64,000 bases of DNA from Lapidilactobacillus dextrinicus DSM 20335 (GCF_001436095.1 NZ_AYYK01000001.1:124001-188000); one strand, 5' to 3'; shown: positions 36,168-46,298, counted from the first letter of the stretch. Made by a program: numbers and translations. Notes: generated from the letters alone by a model not told the origin.

Positions 36168-36824
36168 TTAATTCAATTGTTTAGCGAGATGTTTAGATAA
36201 CTGCGACAATAAGAAACAGATAATAAAATACAACGCAGCCATCGCAATAAACATCGGAATCATATAGTTGGTATTTTGACCGTAAATAATCTGCGAATGA
36301 TACATTAACTCAGGCAGTAAGATAATCGTCGCTAATGATGAATCCTTAACTAACGAAACGAATTGACTGACAATTGGTGGCACCATATTGCGGAAAGCTT
36401 GTGGCAAAATAACATGCCATAATGCTTGTAAATACGTTAATCCGTTACTACGTGCAGCCTCCATTTGACCAACATCGATCGATTGAATCCCACTACGAAT
36501 AATCTCTGCCAACATTGCCGATTCAAAAATCGTTAACGCCACAATTGCCGCACCAACAGTATTTAAACGAATACCAAAAGTACTTGGCAAGCCGAAATAC
36601 ATAAAGAAAATAATCAACAGTAATGGTAGATTACGAATGATATCGATAATGAAACCAACAATCATCGAAACATATTTAATCTTCATGTAGCGAATGATTC
36701 CTAAAACTGAACCAATAATAAAACTTAAGACGACTGAAATTGCTGAAACATAAATGGTCACCCACAAACCTTCCAAAAGAAAGCGCAGGTTGATCCAACT
36801 ATAAGCTTGAATAAAATTTTGCAT
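36168..36824 (-). CDS. Polar amino-acid ABC transporter permease (GlnP-like)
   Basis: 218 residues, HisM/GlnP family with five membrane segments. EAARSNGLTYLQALWHVILPQ is the EAA loop that contacts the ATPase (quoted AARSNGLTYLQALWHVILP). Last gene of the four-gene ATPase-binding protein-permease-permease operon; AAAGGAG precedes the ATG. The second permease shares the EAA loop nearly word for word, pointing to a heterodimeric membrane unit. Confidence 0.9.
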   Translation of the reverse strand: MQNFIQAYSWINLRFLLEGLWVTIYVSAISVVLSFIIGSVLGIIRYMKIKYVSMIVGFIIDIIRNLPLLLIIFFMYFGLPSTFGIRLNTVGAAIVALTIFESAMLAEIIRSGIQSIDVGQMEAARSNGLTYLQALWHVILPQAFRNMVPPIVSQFVSLVKDSSLATIILLPELMYHSQIIYGQNTNYMIPMFIAMAALYFIICFLLSQLSKHLAKQLN

Positions 36825-36839
36825 CGCACTTTCTCCTTT

Positions 36840-37493
36840 CTAGGCTTGAGGGTTCTTAGACCAACGCTTCTCAAGATAACGCATTAAATAGCTCAATGGC
36901 ATGGTCATAATTAAATACAGCAAGCCCACTGCTAAATAAGTATCTGTTGTTTTAAACGTTGTCGAAGCAATTAAATTACCTTGATACATCAAATCAAACC
37001 CAGCTAAAAATGCTAAAACTGATGAATTTTTAACTAAGTTAACAAACTGATTACCTAGTGGTGGCACCACAATTTTAATGGCTTGTGGTAACACGATAAA
37101 GCGCATCGATTGTAAATAAGTCATTCCATTACTACGAGCAGCTTCCATCTGACCAACATCCACACTCTCAATACCAGCGCGAACTGTTTCAGCAATAAAA
37201 GCAGAAGTATAGATTGTTAAGCCAATTGTTCCCGCAGTGAAGCCATCAAGTCCGGGAATAAATTGCGGCATCACAATGTAGAAGAACATTGCTACAACCA
37301 ATAGTGGAATATTTCTAAAAATTTCCACATAAGTTCGGCCAATGATGTGAACCGTTTTGTTAGGGCTGATTTCTAACATGGCAAAAATTACCCCTAAAAT
37401 TAAACTCCCAATTAAGGCGATTAAACTTGATTCAATGGTGTACTTAACACCTTCCATCAATGATGACCAATTATTTGTTAAGATTGAGATCAT
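36840..37493 (-). CDS. Polar amino-acid ABC transporter permease (GlnM-like)
   Basis: 217 residues, five membrane segments, EAA loop AARSNGMTYLQSMRFIVLP. ATG overlaps the stop of the binding-protein gene by four bases (ATGA). Paired with the following permease. Substrate probably glutamine/glutamate-type, from family membership only. Confidence 0.9.
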   Translation of the reverse strand: MISILTNNWSSLMEGVKYTIESSLIALIGSLILGVIFAMLEISPNKTVHIIGRTYVEIFRNIPLLVVAMFFYIVMPQFIPGLDGFTAGTIGLTIYTSAFIAETVRAGIESVDVGQMEAARSNGMTYLQSMRFIVLPQAIKIVVPPLGNQFVNLVKNSSVLAFLAGFDLMYQGNLIASTTFKTTDTYLAVGLLYLIMTMPLSYLMRYLEKRWSKNPQA

Positions 37494-38323
37494 TTGCTCA
37501 CACTCCCATCAAAGCCGGAAATATTACCGAACCATTTGTCTGTAATCTTTTGATAGGTGCCATCTTTTTGAATATCTTTTAAAGCCTGATTAATCGCTGT
37601 TAAAAACTTCTTTTGCCCCTTGTTAATACCGATACCGTAAGGTTCACTAGTGAAAGTACCGCCAACAACTCGATAATTAGGATCATCTGAAACCAAGCCA
37701 TATAAAATCCCATTATCACTAGTCATCGCATCACCTTGACCAGATTTCAAAGCGGTAAATGCTTGGGCAGCATCTGATAATTGTAACACTCGGGTATCTG
37801 GAGCTGCTTTTTTGATATTATCGACGGAATTTGATCCTTGAATCCCAATAACTTTGGTGCCCTTAGTTAAGTCTTTAACTGATTTAATTGCGCTACCTTT
37901 TTTAACAATAATCGCTTGACCGGCGTTAAAATAAACATCTGAAAAATCAATTTCTTTTTGACGTTCTGGTGTAATTGTCATCGTTGAGACCAAACCATCA
38001 ACGTTACCATTTTTTAATAATGGCAAGCGTGTGTTACTGGTTACTGGTACGAAGTTAACTTTGACATCTTTACCAAAGATCTCTTTAGAAATGGCCTTGG
38101 CAATATCCACATCGAAACCTTCGATTTTACCTGTTTTAATATTCATTAAACCGAAAAGACGCGTATCACTCTTAACGCCCCAAGTGATCTCGTTTGTCTT
38201 ATCGACGCGCTGCATGACGTCTTCTTGAGCAATGTTTTTACCACAGCCAGTTAAGATAATCATTAAGCTCAATAAAGGAAGCAGCAGCCAAAGTTTCGTC
38301 CAAACTCTCTGCTTATTTCTCAT
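37490..38323 (-). CDS. Amino-acid ABC transporter substrate-binding lipoprotein (GlnH-like)
   Basis: 277 residues from ATG 38321-38323, placed six bases after AGGAGG; the open frame starts seven codons earlier but that would bury the ribosome site. A basic N-terminus and hydrophobic stretch lead to lipobox ILTGC, so the protein is lipid-anchored outside the membrane. GFDVDIAKAISKE and TPERQKEIDFSDVYF are family 3 binding-protein signatures. Ligand probably glutamine or glutamate. Confidence 0.9.
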   Translation of the reverse strand: MRNKQRVWTKLWLLLPLLSLMIILTGCGKNIAQEDVMQRVDKTNEITWGVKSDTRLFGLMNIKTGKIEGFDVDIAKAISKEIFGKDVKVNFVPVTSNTRLPLLKNGNVDGLVSTMTITPERQKEIDFSDVYFNAGQAIIVKKGSAIKSVKDLTKGTKVIGIQGSNSVDNIKKAAPDTRVLQLSDAAQAFTALKSGQGDAMTSDNGILYGLVSDDPNYRVVGGTFTSEPYGIGINKGQKKFLTAINQALKDIQKDGTYQKITDKWFGNISGFDGSVSK

Positions 38324-38333
38324 CGCGCGCCTC

Positions 38334-39074
38334 CTAGTCTGCATGAATAATCTTGCTTAAGAATTCTTTAGCTCGTGGGTCTTGAGGGTTTTGGAAGAAT
38401 TCTTTAGGATGATTTGATTCTTCACGAATTTCACCGTCAGCCATAAAGACCAAACGATCACCTACTTCTTTAGCAAAGCCCATTTCATGGGTAACTACAA
38501 TCATGGTCATGCCTTGATCTGCAACTTTCTTCATAACATCCAACACATCGCCAATCATTTCTGGATCAAGCGCGGAGGTTGGTTCATCAAATAAAATAGC
38601 CTTAGGTTTCATCGCTAGCGCACGAGCAATGGCAATTCGTTGTTTTTGACCACCAGAAAGCATGCTAGGTAATTTATTAGCTTGATCTTGTAAGCCAACT
38701 AAGCCTAATAACTTATTAGCACGTTCTTCTGCTTCTGCCTTAGAAACTTTTAAGACTCGAATTGGCCCAAGCGTGATATTTTCCATAATGGTTTTATTGG
38801 CATATAAATTAAAATGTTGGAAAACCATGCCCACGTTTTTGCGGATTTTATTCATATCTGTCTTAGCATCGGCCAAATCAAAATTATCAACTAATAATTG
38901 TCCAGAAGAGATATGTTCAAGTCCATTAATTGTTCGTAATAAAGTACTCTTACCAGATCCGGAAGGCCCAATGATAGAAACCACTTCACCACGTTCAACA
39001 GTTAAATTGATATTTTTTAGCGCATGAAACTTACCGTAGTACTTATTAACGTCATGAAATTCAATCATTGACAT
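38334..39074 (-). CDS. glnQ: Amino-acid ABC transporter ATPase (GlnQ-like)
   Basis: 246 residues. Walker A GPSGSGKSTLLRTING, Q-loop MVFQHFNLYANKT, signature LSGGQKQRIAIARALAM, Walker B ILFDEPTSALDPE. First gene of the operon. Start ATG 39072-39074 is seven bases after a G-run (GGGGGG); the frame is open 31 codons upstream without a ribosome site. Confidence 0.94.
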   Translation of the reverse strand: MSMIEFHDVNKYYGKFHALKNINLTVERGEVVSIIGPSGSGKSTLLRTINGLEHISSGQLLVDNFDLADAKTDMNKIRKNVGMVFQHFNLYANKTIMENITLGPIRVLKVSKAEAEERANKLLGLVGLQDQANKLPSMLSGGQKQRIAIARALAMKPKAILFDEPTSALDPEMIGDVLDVMKKVADQGMTMIVVTHEMGFAKEVGDRLVFMADGEIREESNHPKEFFQNPQDPRAKEFLSKIIHAD

Positions 39075-39126
39075 TATAAGACCCCCCTTATTCGTATAAA
39101 AAGTTTTCATAAATAATCTATTTATT

Positions 39127-39155
39127 ATATTACGGTAAAATAACTCTGAGTGCAA
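39127..39155 (-). promoter_or_regulatory. Promoter of the amino-acid ABC operon
   Basis: Minus strand TTGCAC, 17 bases, TAATAT. No T-box and no clear GlnR site (TGTNA-N7-TNACA) was found in 39075-39318. Confidence 0.65.
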
Positions 39156-39318
39156 GTTTACGAACATGTATCCGAACCTATAACCAATAATAACAGTTAT
39201 TATTCGTATTTTTTAAATAAAAGAATTAGCGTTAAATTAACATTTTATGTGGTATTAGCCACTTTTAAAAAAGTTTAATTAAAAAATTTTGCAACTAATT
39301 TACCAATTAAATTAACAA

Positions 39319-39347
39319 AAAAGTCGGGACATTGCGCCTCGGCTTTT
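39319..39347 (-). terminator. Terminator of the siderophore ABC operon
   Basis: AAAAGCCGAGG / TCCCGACTTTTTT on the minus strand with G-U pairs, 18 bases past the binding-protein stop. Confidence 0.65.
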
Positions 39348-39365
39348 GATTAGTATTCGGATCAC

Positions 39366-40328
39366 TTATTTTGCTGGAGTTGCTTTTAACATTGCCTCAG
39401 TAATTAAGTTAATTTGGCCCTTAACTGCGACTGGGTCGTAATAGTACATCTTATTAAATGGTAACTCAATTACTTTTTTGGCTTTAACTGCCGGCAATTC
39501 TTGCCAAACTGCATTATGCTTTAAATCACTAACAACTTGCGCATTACCTTTTTTGGTTGTACTAAAGCTGGTAAATAACAGCCAATCAGCCGCATATTGT
39601 GGTAATGATTCCGTTGAAATCTGCTTATAACCAATTCCTTCTTGAATCTTGTTAATTGATGCGGGCAGTTTAAACCCTAAGCCATTAACAGCCGCCTCAC
39701 CACCACGTCCCCAGCTAGAGCCTTGAACGTATAACTTATTATTTTGCATTTCATAAAAGCCAACAGTTGTCGTACTAGGATTAATACCTGCAGCCTTTAA
39801 TTTGGCCACGTTTTTAGTGCCAGTGGCTTTTAAATCTGCTGCCACTTTTTTAGCTTGTGCCGAGCGATTTAAAATTTTACCAAACTTAGTCAATGTTTGA
39901 TAAACATTATCTGCAGTGCCATATTTCAAATAAACAACTGGTGCAATCTTCTTTAAGGCCTTAACATCAGCTTCATTGCTTGTAATAATTAAATCAGGTT
40001 TTAATTTTAAAACGGACTCAACATTCAAGGCATTGCCCAAATTCTTGACGTTCTTAACAGTGTCCTTCTTTAAAAAGGGATTAGCCAAATCCATACTTGT
40101 CGATCCGACAACTTTAACGCCTAAGGACATGACTTCACCCGTGTAAACAGTTGAAACAACGCGTTTAGGATGAAGTGGCACTTTAACTTTACCATTATCA
40201 GCCGTAATCGTTCTAGTTCGCGTTGCTTGATTACTGGTAGCTTTTTTAGTGGTAGTCGTTTTACCACAACCAGCAAGTACCAAACTCAACATTAAGACAC
40301 CAATACTTAACAATACTTGTTTCTTCAT
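39366..40328 (-). CDS. Iron-siderophore ABC transporter binding lipoprotein
   Basis: 320 residues. Signal and lipobox MLSLVLAGCGKTT, then a cluster-A-III (FepB/FhuD/YclQ) fold: HPKRVVSTVYTGEVMSLG and LKPDLIITS are typical of ferric-siderophore or heme binding proteins. Conserved EGIGYKQISTESLPQYAADWLL follows the second lobe. Last gene of the four-gene operon. Binds ferric siderophore, or possibly heme or cobalamin; the low-iron lifestyle of lactobacilli makes the ligand uncertain. Confidence 0.88.
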   Translation of the reverse strand: MKKQVLLSIGVLMLSLVLAGCGKTTTTKKATSNQATRTRTITADNGKVKVPLHPKRVVSTVYTGEVMSLGVKVVGSTSMDLANPFLKKDTVKNVKNLGNALNVESVLKLKPDLIITSNEADVKALKKIAPVVYLKYGTADNVYQTLTKFGKILNRSAQAKKVAADLKATGTKNVAKLKAAGINPSTTTVGFYEMQNNKLYVQGSSWGRGGEAAVNGLGFKLPASINKIQEGIGYKQISTESLPQYAADWLLFTSFSTTKKGNAQVVSDLKHNAVWQELPAVKAKKVIELPFNKMYYYDPVAVKGQINLITEAMLKATPAK

Positions 40329-40344
40329 TACTCATTCATTCCCT

Positions 40345-41337
40345 TTAGTTTGATTTAAATAATAAATATAAGAAATAGGGCATGGTAATCACCCCAGTGA
40401 CTAAGCCCACTGGCAAAACAGATGGTAAGAATAAATTATTAGCAACTAACGTAGACAGCACCATAATAATGCAACCAAGACAACAACTAACCGGCACTAA
40501 AACGCGCATTTGACTGCCAACTAGTCTTTTAGCCATCCGCGGTGCCATCAAGCCAACAATACTAATAGCACCACCAACTGAAACCGCAATAGCTGCTAGG
40601 CCAACGGCTAATGCTAATAATAAATAGCGCATTTTTGCAACATTAACGCCAATGCTTCTCGCCATTGCTGGTCCCAAAAGAAACGTTTCTAATTCGGTAT
40701 GGACACTCCAAGTTAGCAATAATAAAACGACGGTTAGCACCCCATAGGTCAATAAGAAATCACGATCGGTATTCCAAAAACTGCCACTTAACCAGACTAA
40801 AATTTTTTCAAAATCAAATTTATTTAAACTTAATTCAATCATCAAAATAATACCGTTTAGTAATGCCGTTAAAGCAACACCACTTAATAAAATTTGCATT
40901 TTTGCACCGTGACGACTCACTACACTGACCACAATAAAACTTAGCAACGCACCAATTAAGGCAGCTCTTGGCAACCAGTTATCCACATTCAAGGTTTTAC
41001 TTTGGCTAGCGAGGCCAATTAGAATGACTGCCCCTAAACTAGCACCAGCATTAATTCCTAAGATACTAGAATCAACTAACGGATTTTCAGTTAATGTTTG
41101 TAAAATTAAACCACTAATAGCTAAGCAACTGCCAGTAATTAATGCTGCTCCTAGATAAGGCATCCGAATCTGCCAAACAACTAAATTCGTCATTTGATCC
41201 GTTGACTGCCCGATCAAACTTAACAAGGTACTAATAAAGTCAAGCCGAATCTCACCAAGTGCCAACAAGGCAACACCTAAAAGCACTAGTATTAAGACAC
41301 AGCTAACTAAACTGCTAACAATCCGCTGCTTACTCAT
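40345..41337 (-). CDS. FecCD-family iron ABC transporter permease (second)
   Basis: 330 residues, about nine or ten membrane helices. Family motifs: GSCLAISGLILQTLTENPLVD and NAGASLGAVILIG, MARSIGVNVAKMR, and GAISIVGLMAPRMAKRLVG. Overlaps the upstream permease by eight bases, which implies coupled synthesis of the two halves of the channel. Confidence 0.92.
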   Translation of the reverse strand: MSKQRIVSSLVSCVLILVLLGVALLALGEIRLDFISTLLSLIGQSTDQMTNLVVWQIRMPYLGAALITGSCLAISGLILQTLTENPLVDSSILGINAGASLGAVILIGLASQSKTLNVDNWLPRAALIGALLSFIVVSVVSRHGAKMQILLSGVALTALLNGIILMIELSLNKFDFEKILVWLSGSFWNTDRDFLLTYGVLTVVLLLLTWSVHTELETFLLGPAMARSIGVNVAKMRYLLLALAVGLAAIAVSVGGAISIVGLMAPRMAKRLVGSQMRVLVPVSCCLGCIIMVLSTLVANNLFLPSVLPVGLVTGVITMPYFLYLLFKSN

Positions 41338-42316
41338 GAGCAGTCACCTGGCTTCCTCGAGCGATGATGATGAATAAAAAGACACCACCACAAATAGCAC
41401 TTAAAGCAGCCAATGGTAATTCTGTGGGTGCAGCCAAAGTTTTAGCCAGTAAGTCAATGAGTAGCATGAAACTAGCACCTAAGAGCAAGTTAGGCATAAT
41501 GTTACGTTCCAACGAATCTGGATGTAAATAATGAATGATTGCCGGAATACCTAAGCCAATAAAACCCACGTTGCCAGCAACCGCTACACTGAAACCTGCA
41601 CTAATGACAATAACGATGGCACCAATAAAGCGTGTTACACCAGGTTGCGCGCCTAGTGAACGTGCCGTTGCATCATCAAATACCATCAGCGTGAACCCTT
41701 TGCGATTAAACAAACTGATCAATAAGACAATCAGCAAGCCCACAGCTAAAAAACTAACCTGCTTAAAATTAGTATTACTAAAACCACCCACTAATAAGTT
41801 ACGGAATTGCATCGTCGTATTAGTTAATACACTTAGCGCATAAGCTAAACAACTAATAAAACCAGAAAAAACCGTACCGCCTAAAATAAAGCGCAATGGA
41901 TCTAAGCCTTGTCGGGTCATGGCTAGCGCTAAGACAACTAGAAAAGCTAAGGTAGCGCCGACCACACTTAACCAGATTGTATTAGTAATTGACAAACTAA
42001 ATCCGGCCACTGAACCCAACATTAACGCCAACATTGCCCCCGCATTGACCCCTAAAATTGACGGATCTGCAATTGGATTTTTAGAAAGCGTCTGCATTAA
42101 TTGTCCACTTAAGGCCAGTAACGCACCAACTATCATCGCTGCTAATGCACGCGGTAGTCGAATCGTCCGCATAATTTGCTGGGCTAACGTGTGATCAGAT
42201 TGCCACAATAGACGAGGCGAATACCAAATCACACCACCAGCCATATTTAAGACAAATAAGAACAGCAATAAGAGCAATAGCAGTGTATTTAACCACCATA
42301 ATTTAGAAACTTTCAT
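41330..42316 (-). CDS. FecCD-family iron ABC transporter permease (first)
   Basis: 328 residues, same family and layout: GALLALSGQLMQTLSKNPIAD, LGVNAGAMLALMLGS, FIGLGIPAIIHYL. Overlaps the ATPase stop by four bases (ATGA). Forms the heterodimer with the next permease. Confidence 0.92.
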   Translation of the reverse strand: MKVSKLWWLNTLLLLLLLFLFVLNMAGGVIWYSPRLLWQSDHTLAQQIMRTIRLPRALAAMIVGALLALSGQLMQTLSKNPIADPSILGVNAGAMLALMLGSVAGFSLSITNTIWLSVVGATLAFLVVLALAMTRQGLDPLRFILGGTVFSGFISCLAYALSVLTNTTMQFRNLLVGGFSNTNFKQVSFLAVGLLIVLLISLFNRKGFTLMVFDDATARSLGAQPGVTRFIGAIVIVISAGFSVAVAGNVGFIGLGIPAIIHYLHPDSLERNIMPNLLLGASFMLLIDLLAKTLAAPTELPLAALSAICGGVFLFIIIARGSQVTAHE

Positions 42317-43104
42317 GATTGCACCAGCGTTTCATAATCCTGTAACTGTGGATACTGCCGTTCTGAATGATACGTAATATCCGCTTTGACTTGAAAAATA
42401 TTGGCTAATAACGGCGCAGTCAATACTTCCTTAGGTGTACCGGTTTTCATAATTGTTCCGTGCTGCATACAGATTAGTTGATCGCAATATTGGGCCGCTT
42501 GGTTTAAATCGTGCAAAACAATGACGACAGTTTTTTGTTGCGTTAGATTCAATTCTTTCAATAGGTTCAAAATACCTAATTGATGGGTTAAATCAAGATA
42601 AGTCGTTGGTTCATCCAGCATGATAATGGGACTGTTATGCGCTAATGTCATGGCAATAAAAGCGCGTTGACGTTGACCACCAGATAATGAATCAATTCGT
42701 CGATTTGCCAAATGGTCAACTTTAGCCGCAGCCATGGCCTGCTGAACTTCAGCTTTCCCTTGTTCATCTCGATTCATTAAGCCACGATAAAACGCATAGC
42801 GCCCCATTTTAACTAGATTTAAGACTGTTAAATCACCGGGAACAATTGGCGTTTGCGCTAAATAAGCAATCGTTTTGGCCCGTTGTTTATTAGCCATGGC
42901 AGTTAGTGGCTGTTGATTAATCAAAACCGTACCATTTTTTAGCGGATTAATACCACAAAGTGCCTTTAACAACGTGGACTTGCCACTGCCATTAGGCCCA
43001 ATTAACCCCGTAATTTGACCAGCGGCAATTGTTAAACTTTGATTGTCAACAATTGTTTTTTTACCATAACCAATCGTTAAATTTTTGCCAACAATAACAT
43101 TCAT
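42313..43104 (-). CDS. Iron-siderophore ABC transporter ATPase (FhuC/FepC-like)
   Basis: 263 residues. Walker A GLIGPNGSGKSTLLKALCG, signature LSGGQRQRAFIAMTLA, Walker B PIIMLDEPTTYLDLTHQ, the TYLD form typical of this family. First gene of the operon; a long perfect palindrome lies 40 bases upstream of the start and is probably the operator of a metal-dependent repressor. Confidence 0.93.
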   Translation of the reverse strand: MNVIVGKNLTIGYGKKTIVDNQSLTIAAGQITGLIGPNGSGKSTLLKALCGINPLKNGTVLINQQPLTAMANKQRAKTIAYLAQTPIVPGDLTVLNLVKMGRYAFYRGLMNRDEQGKAEVQQAMAAAKVDHLANRRIDSLSGGQRQRAFIAMTLAHNSPIIMLDEPTTYLDLTHQLGILNLLKELNLTQQKTVVIVLHDLNQAAQYCDQLICMQHGTIMKTGTPKEVLTAPLLANIFQVKADITYHSERQYPQLQDYETLVQS

Positions 43105-43145
43105 CTAAAAACCTTCCATGTCCTAATTCCACTGTTGAAACAAAT

Positions 43146-43173
43146 ATGATTAATTATTCCAATAATTAATCAT
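43146..43173. promoter_or_regulatory. Palindromic operator upstream of the iron-uptake operon
   Basis: Perfect 13-base arms ATGATTAATTATT and AATAATTAATCAT around CC. The core TTGGAATAAT occurs twice on the minus strand (within this site and 18 bases upstream). The size and AT-rich symmetry suit a Fur- or DtxR-type metal repressor; the protein itself is not in the window. Confidence 0.6.
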
Positions 43174-43223
43174 AGCATTATTCCAAAATGCAATAAACCT
43201 TATTTTTAATAAGTTGCAGGAAT

Positions 43224-43260
43224 AAAAAATAAGCCTAAATTAATTTAGGCTTATTTTTTA
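43224..43260 (-). terminator. Terminator of msrA, overlapping its stop codon
   Basis: AAAAAATAAGCCTAAATT and its complement; on the minus strand the 5' arm contains the last Lys codons and TAA of msrA, and a T run follows. Confidence 0.85.
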
Positions 43261-44099
43261 AAATGTCGTCCTAATCGTTGCCAAACTAGACGAAACTTAC
43301 TGCGTAAATGTTGCAAGGCTAAATACTGACGACGTGCATTTTCGATTCTTTGGTAGCGTTGGCGATTCTTCTTATAAAACTGCTGATGATAATTTTCTGC
43401 TGGCCAAAAAGTTGTTGCAGCTTCAATTGTTGTGACAATAGGCTTCTGATAACGTTTAGACGCAATTAATCTTTCTTTAGAATCTTCTGCAATTTGGCGT
43501 TGCTTTTGATTTTGTACAAAAATAACGGGTCGATACTGTTGACCACGGTCATTAATCTGACCACCAGCATCTGTAGGGTCCGTAATTTGCCAAAAAATTG
43601 CCACTAAGTCAGCATAATTCACCACGCGGTTATCAAAAATAATTTCAACGGCCTCAACATGTCCTGTTGTTTGCGTGGCAACTTGATCATAAGTCGGGTC
43701 AACAACCGTGCCGCCAGTATAACCAGAAACCACCATAATAATACCTGGACGTGTTTCAAAAGGTTCTACCATACACCAAAAACAACCGCCCGCAAAAATT
43801 GCCCGCTCTTCATAAGGTTGATCCACTTGATAAAAACGACTTAGATCAAATGATTCTTGCGGCTGATTTGTTAATTGCGCATAAAAATCGGCCACATCTG
43901 GCGTTAGATTATGACGTACCGCTAAGGGCCGTAATACAGCTTCCAGTTTAGCTGACTCAACTGCCAGATCATTTTCTTGTTCAAGCGCCTTTTTAGTGGT
44001 CATTAACTGCTCACGTTCCCAAGTGCGGGTTGCTTTATTTAAAATTAAATTGTAGAGCGTTGTAATCACTTCTGTCGTTGTTAGCTTCAAGTCACTCAC
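43251..44099 (-). CDS. msrA: Peptide-methionine (S)-S-oxide reductase with N-terminal extension
   Basis: 282 residues against about 160-180 for ordinary MsrA. Catalytic [12 protein letters not shown] lies near residue 104, followed by [15 protein letters not shown] and [12 protein letters not shown](IN)[11 protein letters not shown], all MsrA signatures; resolving cysteines at the C-terminus are not seen. The first ~95 residues are a separate helical region ([19 protein letters not shown] ... [13 protein letters not shown]) of unknown role. Repairs oxidised methionine in the cytoplasm. The C-terminus is strongly basic. Confidence 0.9.
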   Translation of the reverse strand: MSDLKLTTTEVITTLYNLILNKATRTWEREQLMTTKKALEQENDLAVESAKLEAVLRPLAVRHNLTPDVADFYAQLTNQPQESFDLSRFYQVDQPYEERAIFAGGCFWCMVEPFETRPGIIMVVSGYTGGTVVDPTYDQVATQTTGHVEAVEIIFDNRVVNYADLVAIFWQITDPTDAGGQINDRGQQYRPVIFVQNQKQRQIAEDSKERLIASKRYQKPIVTTIEAATTFWPAENYHQQFYKKNRQRYQRIENARRQYLALQHLRSKFRLVWQRLGRHFKK

Positions 44100-44205
44100 C
44101 TTACCTTGTTAAGTTTATTATGACGGCTTTCGCAGTTAATTGCACTTTTAGTCACTCAAACTAGTTTTCTGTTTAAATTATTTGGTTCAACTATTTTTAA
44201 AGACA

Positions 44206-44237
44206 CAAAAATAGCGTAACGAAAATTCGTTACGCTA
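44206..44237 (-). terminator. Terminator of the ptsHI operon
   Basis: TAGCGTAACGAA / TTCGTTACGCTA, 12-base stem followed on the minus strand by TTTTTG, 13 bases past ptsI. Confidence 0.9.
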
Positions 44238-44250
44238 CCCTTTTAGTTGA

Positions 44251-45972
44251 TTAATATTTAACGTTTTCTTTTACTAACTTGATGTTATCGTCGTTTGTTA
44301 AAGAAACATTAATTGCTTTTTCAGCAAGTTGTTTCATATCTTCAGTGTTTAAATTCTTCATTAATGAACGAACTTTCAAAATTGAAGTAGCACTCATTGA
44401 GAATTCATCTAAACCAAGACCAACTAACATTGGTACCATGATTGGGTCACCAGCAGCTTCGCCACACATACCAGCCCATTTGCCTTCTGCATGAGCAGAA
44501 TCAATCACATGCTTAACTAGGCGCAGGATTGAAGGATTATATGGTTGGTAGAGATAAGAAACATGCTCGTTACCACGATCGGCAGCCATTGTATATTGGA
44601 TCAAGTCGTTAGTACCAATACTAAAGAAATCAACTTCCTTAGCAAATTGATCAGCCAACACTGCAGCAGCAGGGATTTCGATCATGATACCAACTTCGAT
44701 ATCGCCAACTTTTACGCCATCAGCAACTAATTTAGCTTTTTCTTCTTCAAGAACGCCCTTAGCCTGACGGAATTCTTGCAAGGTTGCGATCATCGGGAAC
44801 ATAATCCGCAAACGACCGAATGCAGATGCACGCAACAAAGCACGCAACTGAGTTCTAAAGATATCTTGACGATCCAAACTAATTCGGATAGCACGATAGC
44901 CTAAGAATGGGTTCATTTCTTCTGGAAGTGGTAAATATGGTAAGTGTTTGTCCCCACCAATATCCATTGTCCGAACGACAACTGGTTTACCATTCATTCC
45001 TTCAAGAACAGCCTTGTAAGCTTCGAATTGATCATCTTCTGATGGTAATTCAGCTGAATCCATATATAAGAATTCAGTCCGATACAAACCAACAGCTTCA
45101 GCACCATTATCTAATACACCTTGTAAGTCTTTAGGTGTGCCGATATTAGCAGCCAATTCGAAGTGAACACCATTTGCTGTTTCCGTAGCGGAATTCTTCA
45201 ATTTTTGCCATTCAGCTTTTTGTGTTGCGTAAGCTTTAGCGGCTTCTTGATATTCTGTTACTTCTTCAGCACTTGGTTCGATTACAATATCACCATTGTT
45301 ACCGTCAACAATCACTTCTTGACCAGCAGTGATATCAGTTGTCACACTCTCTGCGCCAACAATAGCAGGGATTTCAAGAGTCCGTGCCATAATTGCAGAA
45401 TGGGCAGTACGACCACCAATATCAGTAACAAAGGCTTTTACGTATTTTTTATTCAACTGAGCAGTATCACTAGGCGTCAGATCATGTGCAACAATGATAA
45501 CTTCCTCATGGATCAAAGCAGGGTTAGGTAATTCAACGCCTAACAAATGAGCCATCATACGCTTCGTGACGTCGCGAATATCAGCGGCACGTTCTTGCAT
45601 ATAAGGATTGTCCGTCATTGCTTCAAACATGCCAATGAAAGTTGTTGATACTTCGTCCAAAGCGGCTTCAGCATTAACCTTTTCATCGGCAATCTTTGTT
45701 TTAACGGCACCAGTAAATTCTGGATCTGCCAAAATCATCATATGTGCATCAAAAACTTGAGCTTCTTCTTCGCCCAGGGATTTAGCAGCACTATCACGAA
45801 TTTGTTGTAACTCGTCGTGAGATTTATCGATGGCGCTTTGCAAACGATCAGTCTCTTTTGTTACATCATCAATTACAGACTTTGAAAATGACAAATCGGG
45901 TTGAACAAGGAGATAGGCTTTGGCAATTGCAATGCCGTCACTAGCCGCAATCCCTTTCAAGGTCTTAGTCAT
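44251..45972 (-). CDS. ptsI: Phosphoenolpyruvate-protein phosphotransferase (enzyme I)
   Basis: Enzyme I of the sugar phosphotransferase system; passes phosphate from PEP to HPr. [18 protein letters not shown] holds the phosphorylated His; the PEP-binding barrel shows [24 protein letters not shown] and [16 protein letters not shown], with Cys in MCGEAAGDP. 573 residues, full length. ATG overlaps the ptsH stop. Confidence 0.97.
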   Translation of the reverse strand: MTKTLKGIAASDGIAIAKAYLLVQPDLSFSKSVIDDVTKETDRLQSAIDKSHDELQQIRDSAAKSLGEEEAQVFDAHMMILADPEFTGAVKTKIADEKVNAEAALDEVSTTFIGMFEAMTDNPYMQERAADIRDVTKRMMAHLLGVELPNPALIHEEVIIVAHDLTPSDTAQLNKKYVKAFVTDIGGRTAHSAIMARTLEIPAIVGAESVTTDITAGQEVIVDGNNGDIVIEPSAEEVTEYQEAAKAYATQKAEWQKLKNSATETANGVHFELAANIGTPKDLQGVLDNGAEAVGLYRTEFLYMDSAELPSEDDQFEAYKAVLEGMNGKPVVVRTMDIGGDKHLPYLPLPEEMNPFLGYRAIRISLDRQDIFRTQLRALLRASAFGRLRIMFPMIATLQEFRQAKGVLEEEKAKLVADGVKVGDIEVGIMIEIPAAAVLADQFAKEVDFFSIGTNDLIQYTMAADRGNEHVSYLYQPYNPSILRLVKHVIDSAHAEGKWAGMCGEAAGDPIMVPMLVGLGLDEFSMSATSILKVRSLMKNLNTEDMKQLAEKAINVSLTNDDNIKLVKENVKY

Positions 45973-46238
45973 TATTCAGTAAGTCCTTCTTTCTTCATTG
46001 TATCAACGATAGCGTTGATAGCATCAGCTTCGTCAGTACCTTCAGCAGAAATAGTAACATCTGCGCCTTGGCCAACACCTAAAGACATAACGCCCATGAT
46101 TGACTTCAAGTTAACTGATTTACCTTTATATTCAAGGTTGATATCAGAGTTGAACTTGCTTGCTGATTGAACTAACAAAGTTGCTGGACGTGCGTGGATA
46201 CCAGTTTCAGCAACAATATGAAAATCGCGTTTTTCCAT
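45972..46238 (-). CDS. ptsH: Phosphocarrier protein HPr
   Basis: 88 residues. [14 protein letters not shown] contains His15, the phosphocarrier residue, and [16 protein letters not shown] contains Ser46, target of HPr kinase in catabolite repression. AAAGGAG is before the ATG. A terminator-like hairpin lies 37 bases upstream in the leader. Confidence 0.97.
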   Translation of the reverse strand: MEKRDFHIVAETGIHARPATLLVQSASKFNSDINLEYKGKSVNLKSIMGVMSLGVGQGADVTISAEGTDEADAINAIVDTMKKEGLTE

Positions 46239-46264
46239 AATAAATGAACTCCTTTGTGATGTAA

Positions 46265-46298
46265 AAAAATTTTGGGGTTTAGTTTAAAAAACTAAACC
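46265..46298 (-). other. Terminator-like hairpin in the ptsH leader
   Basis: Minus strand GGTTTAGTTT-TTT-AAACTAAACC, then CCAAAATTTTTTT, ending 27 bases before the ptsH start. It could be an attenuator or a terminator of the small gene upstream. A -35/-10 pair TTGTAG-17-TAGCAT lies farther upstream on the same strand. Confidence 0.5.
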
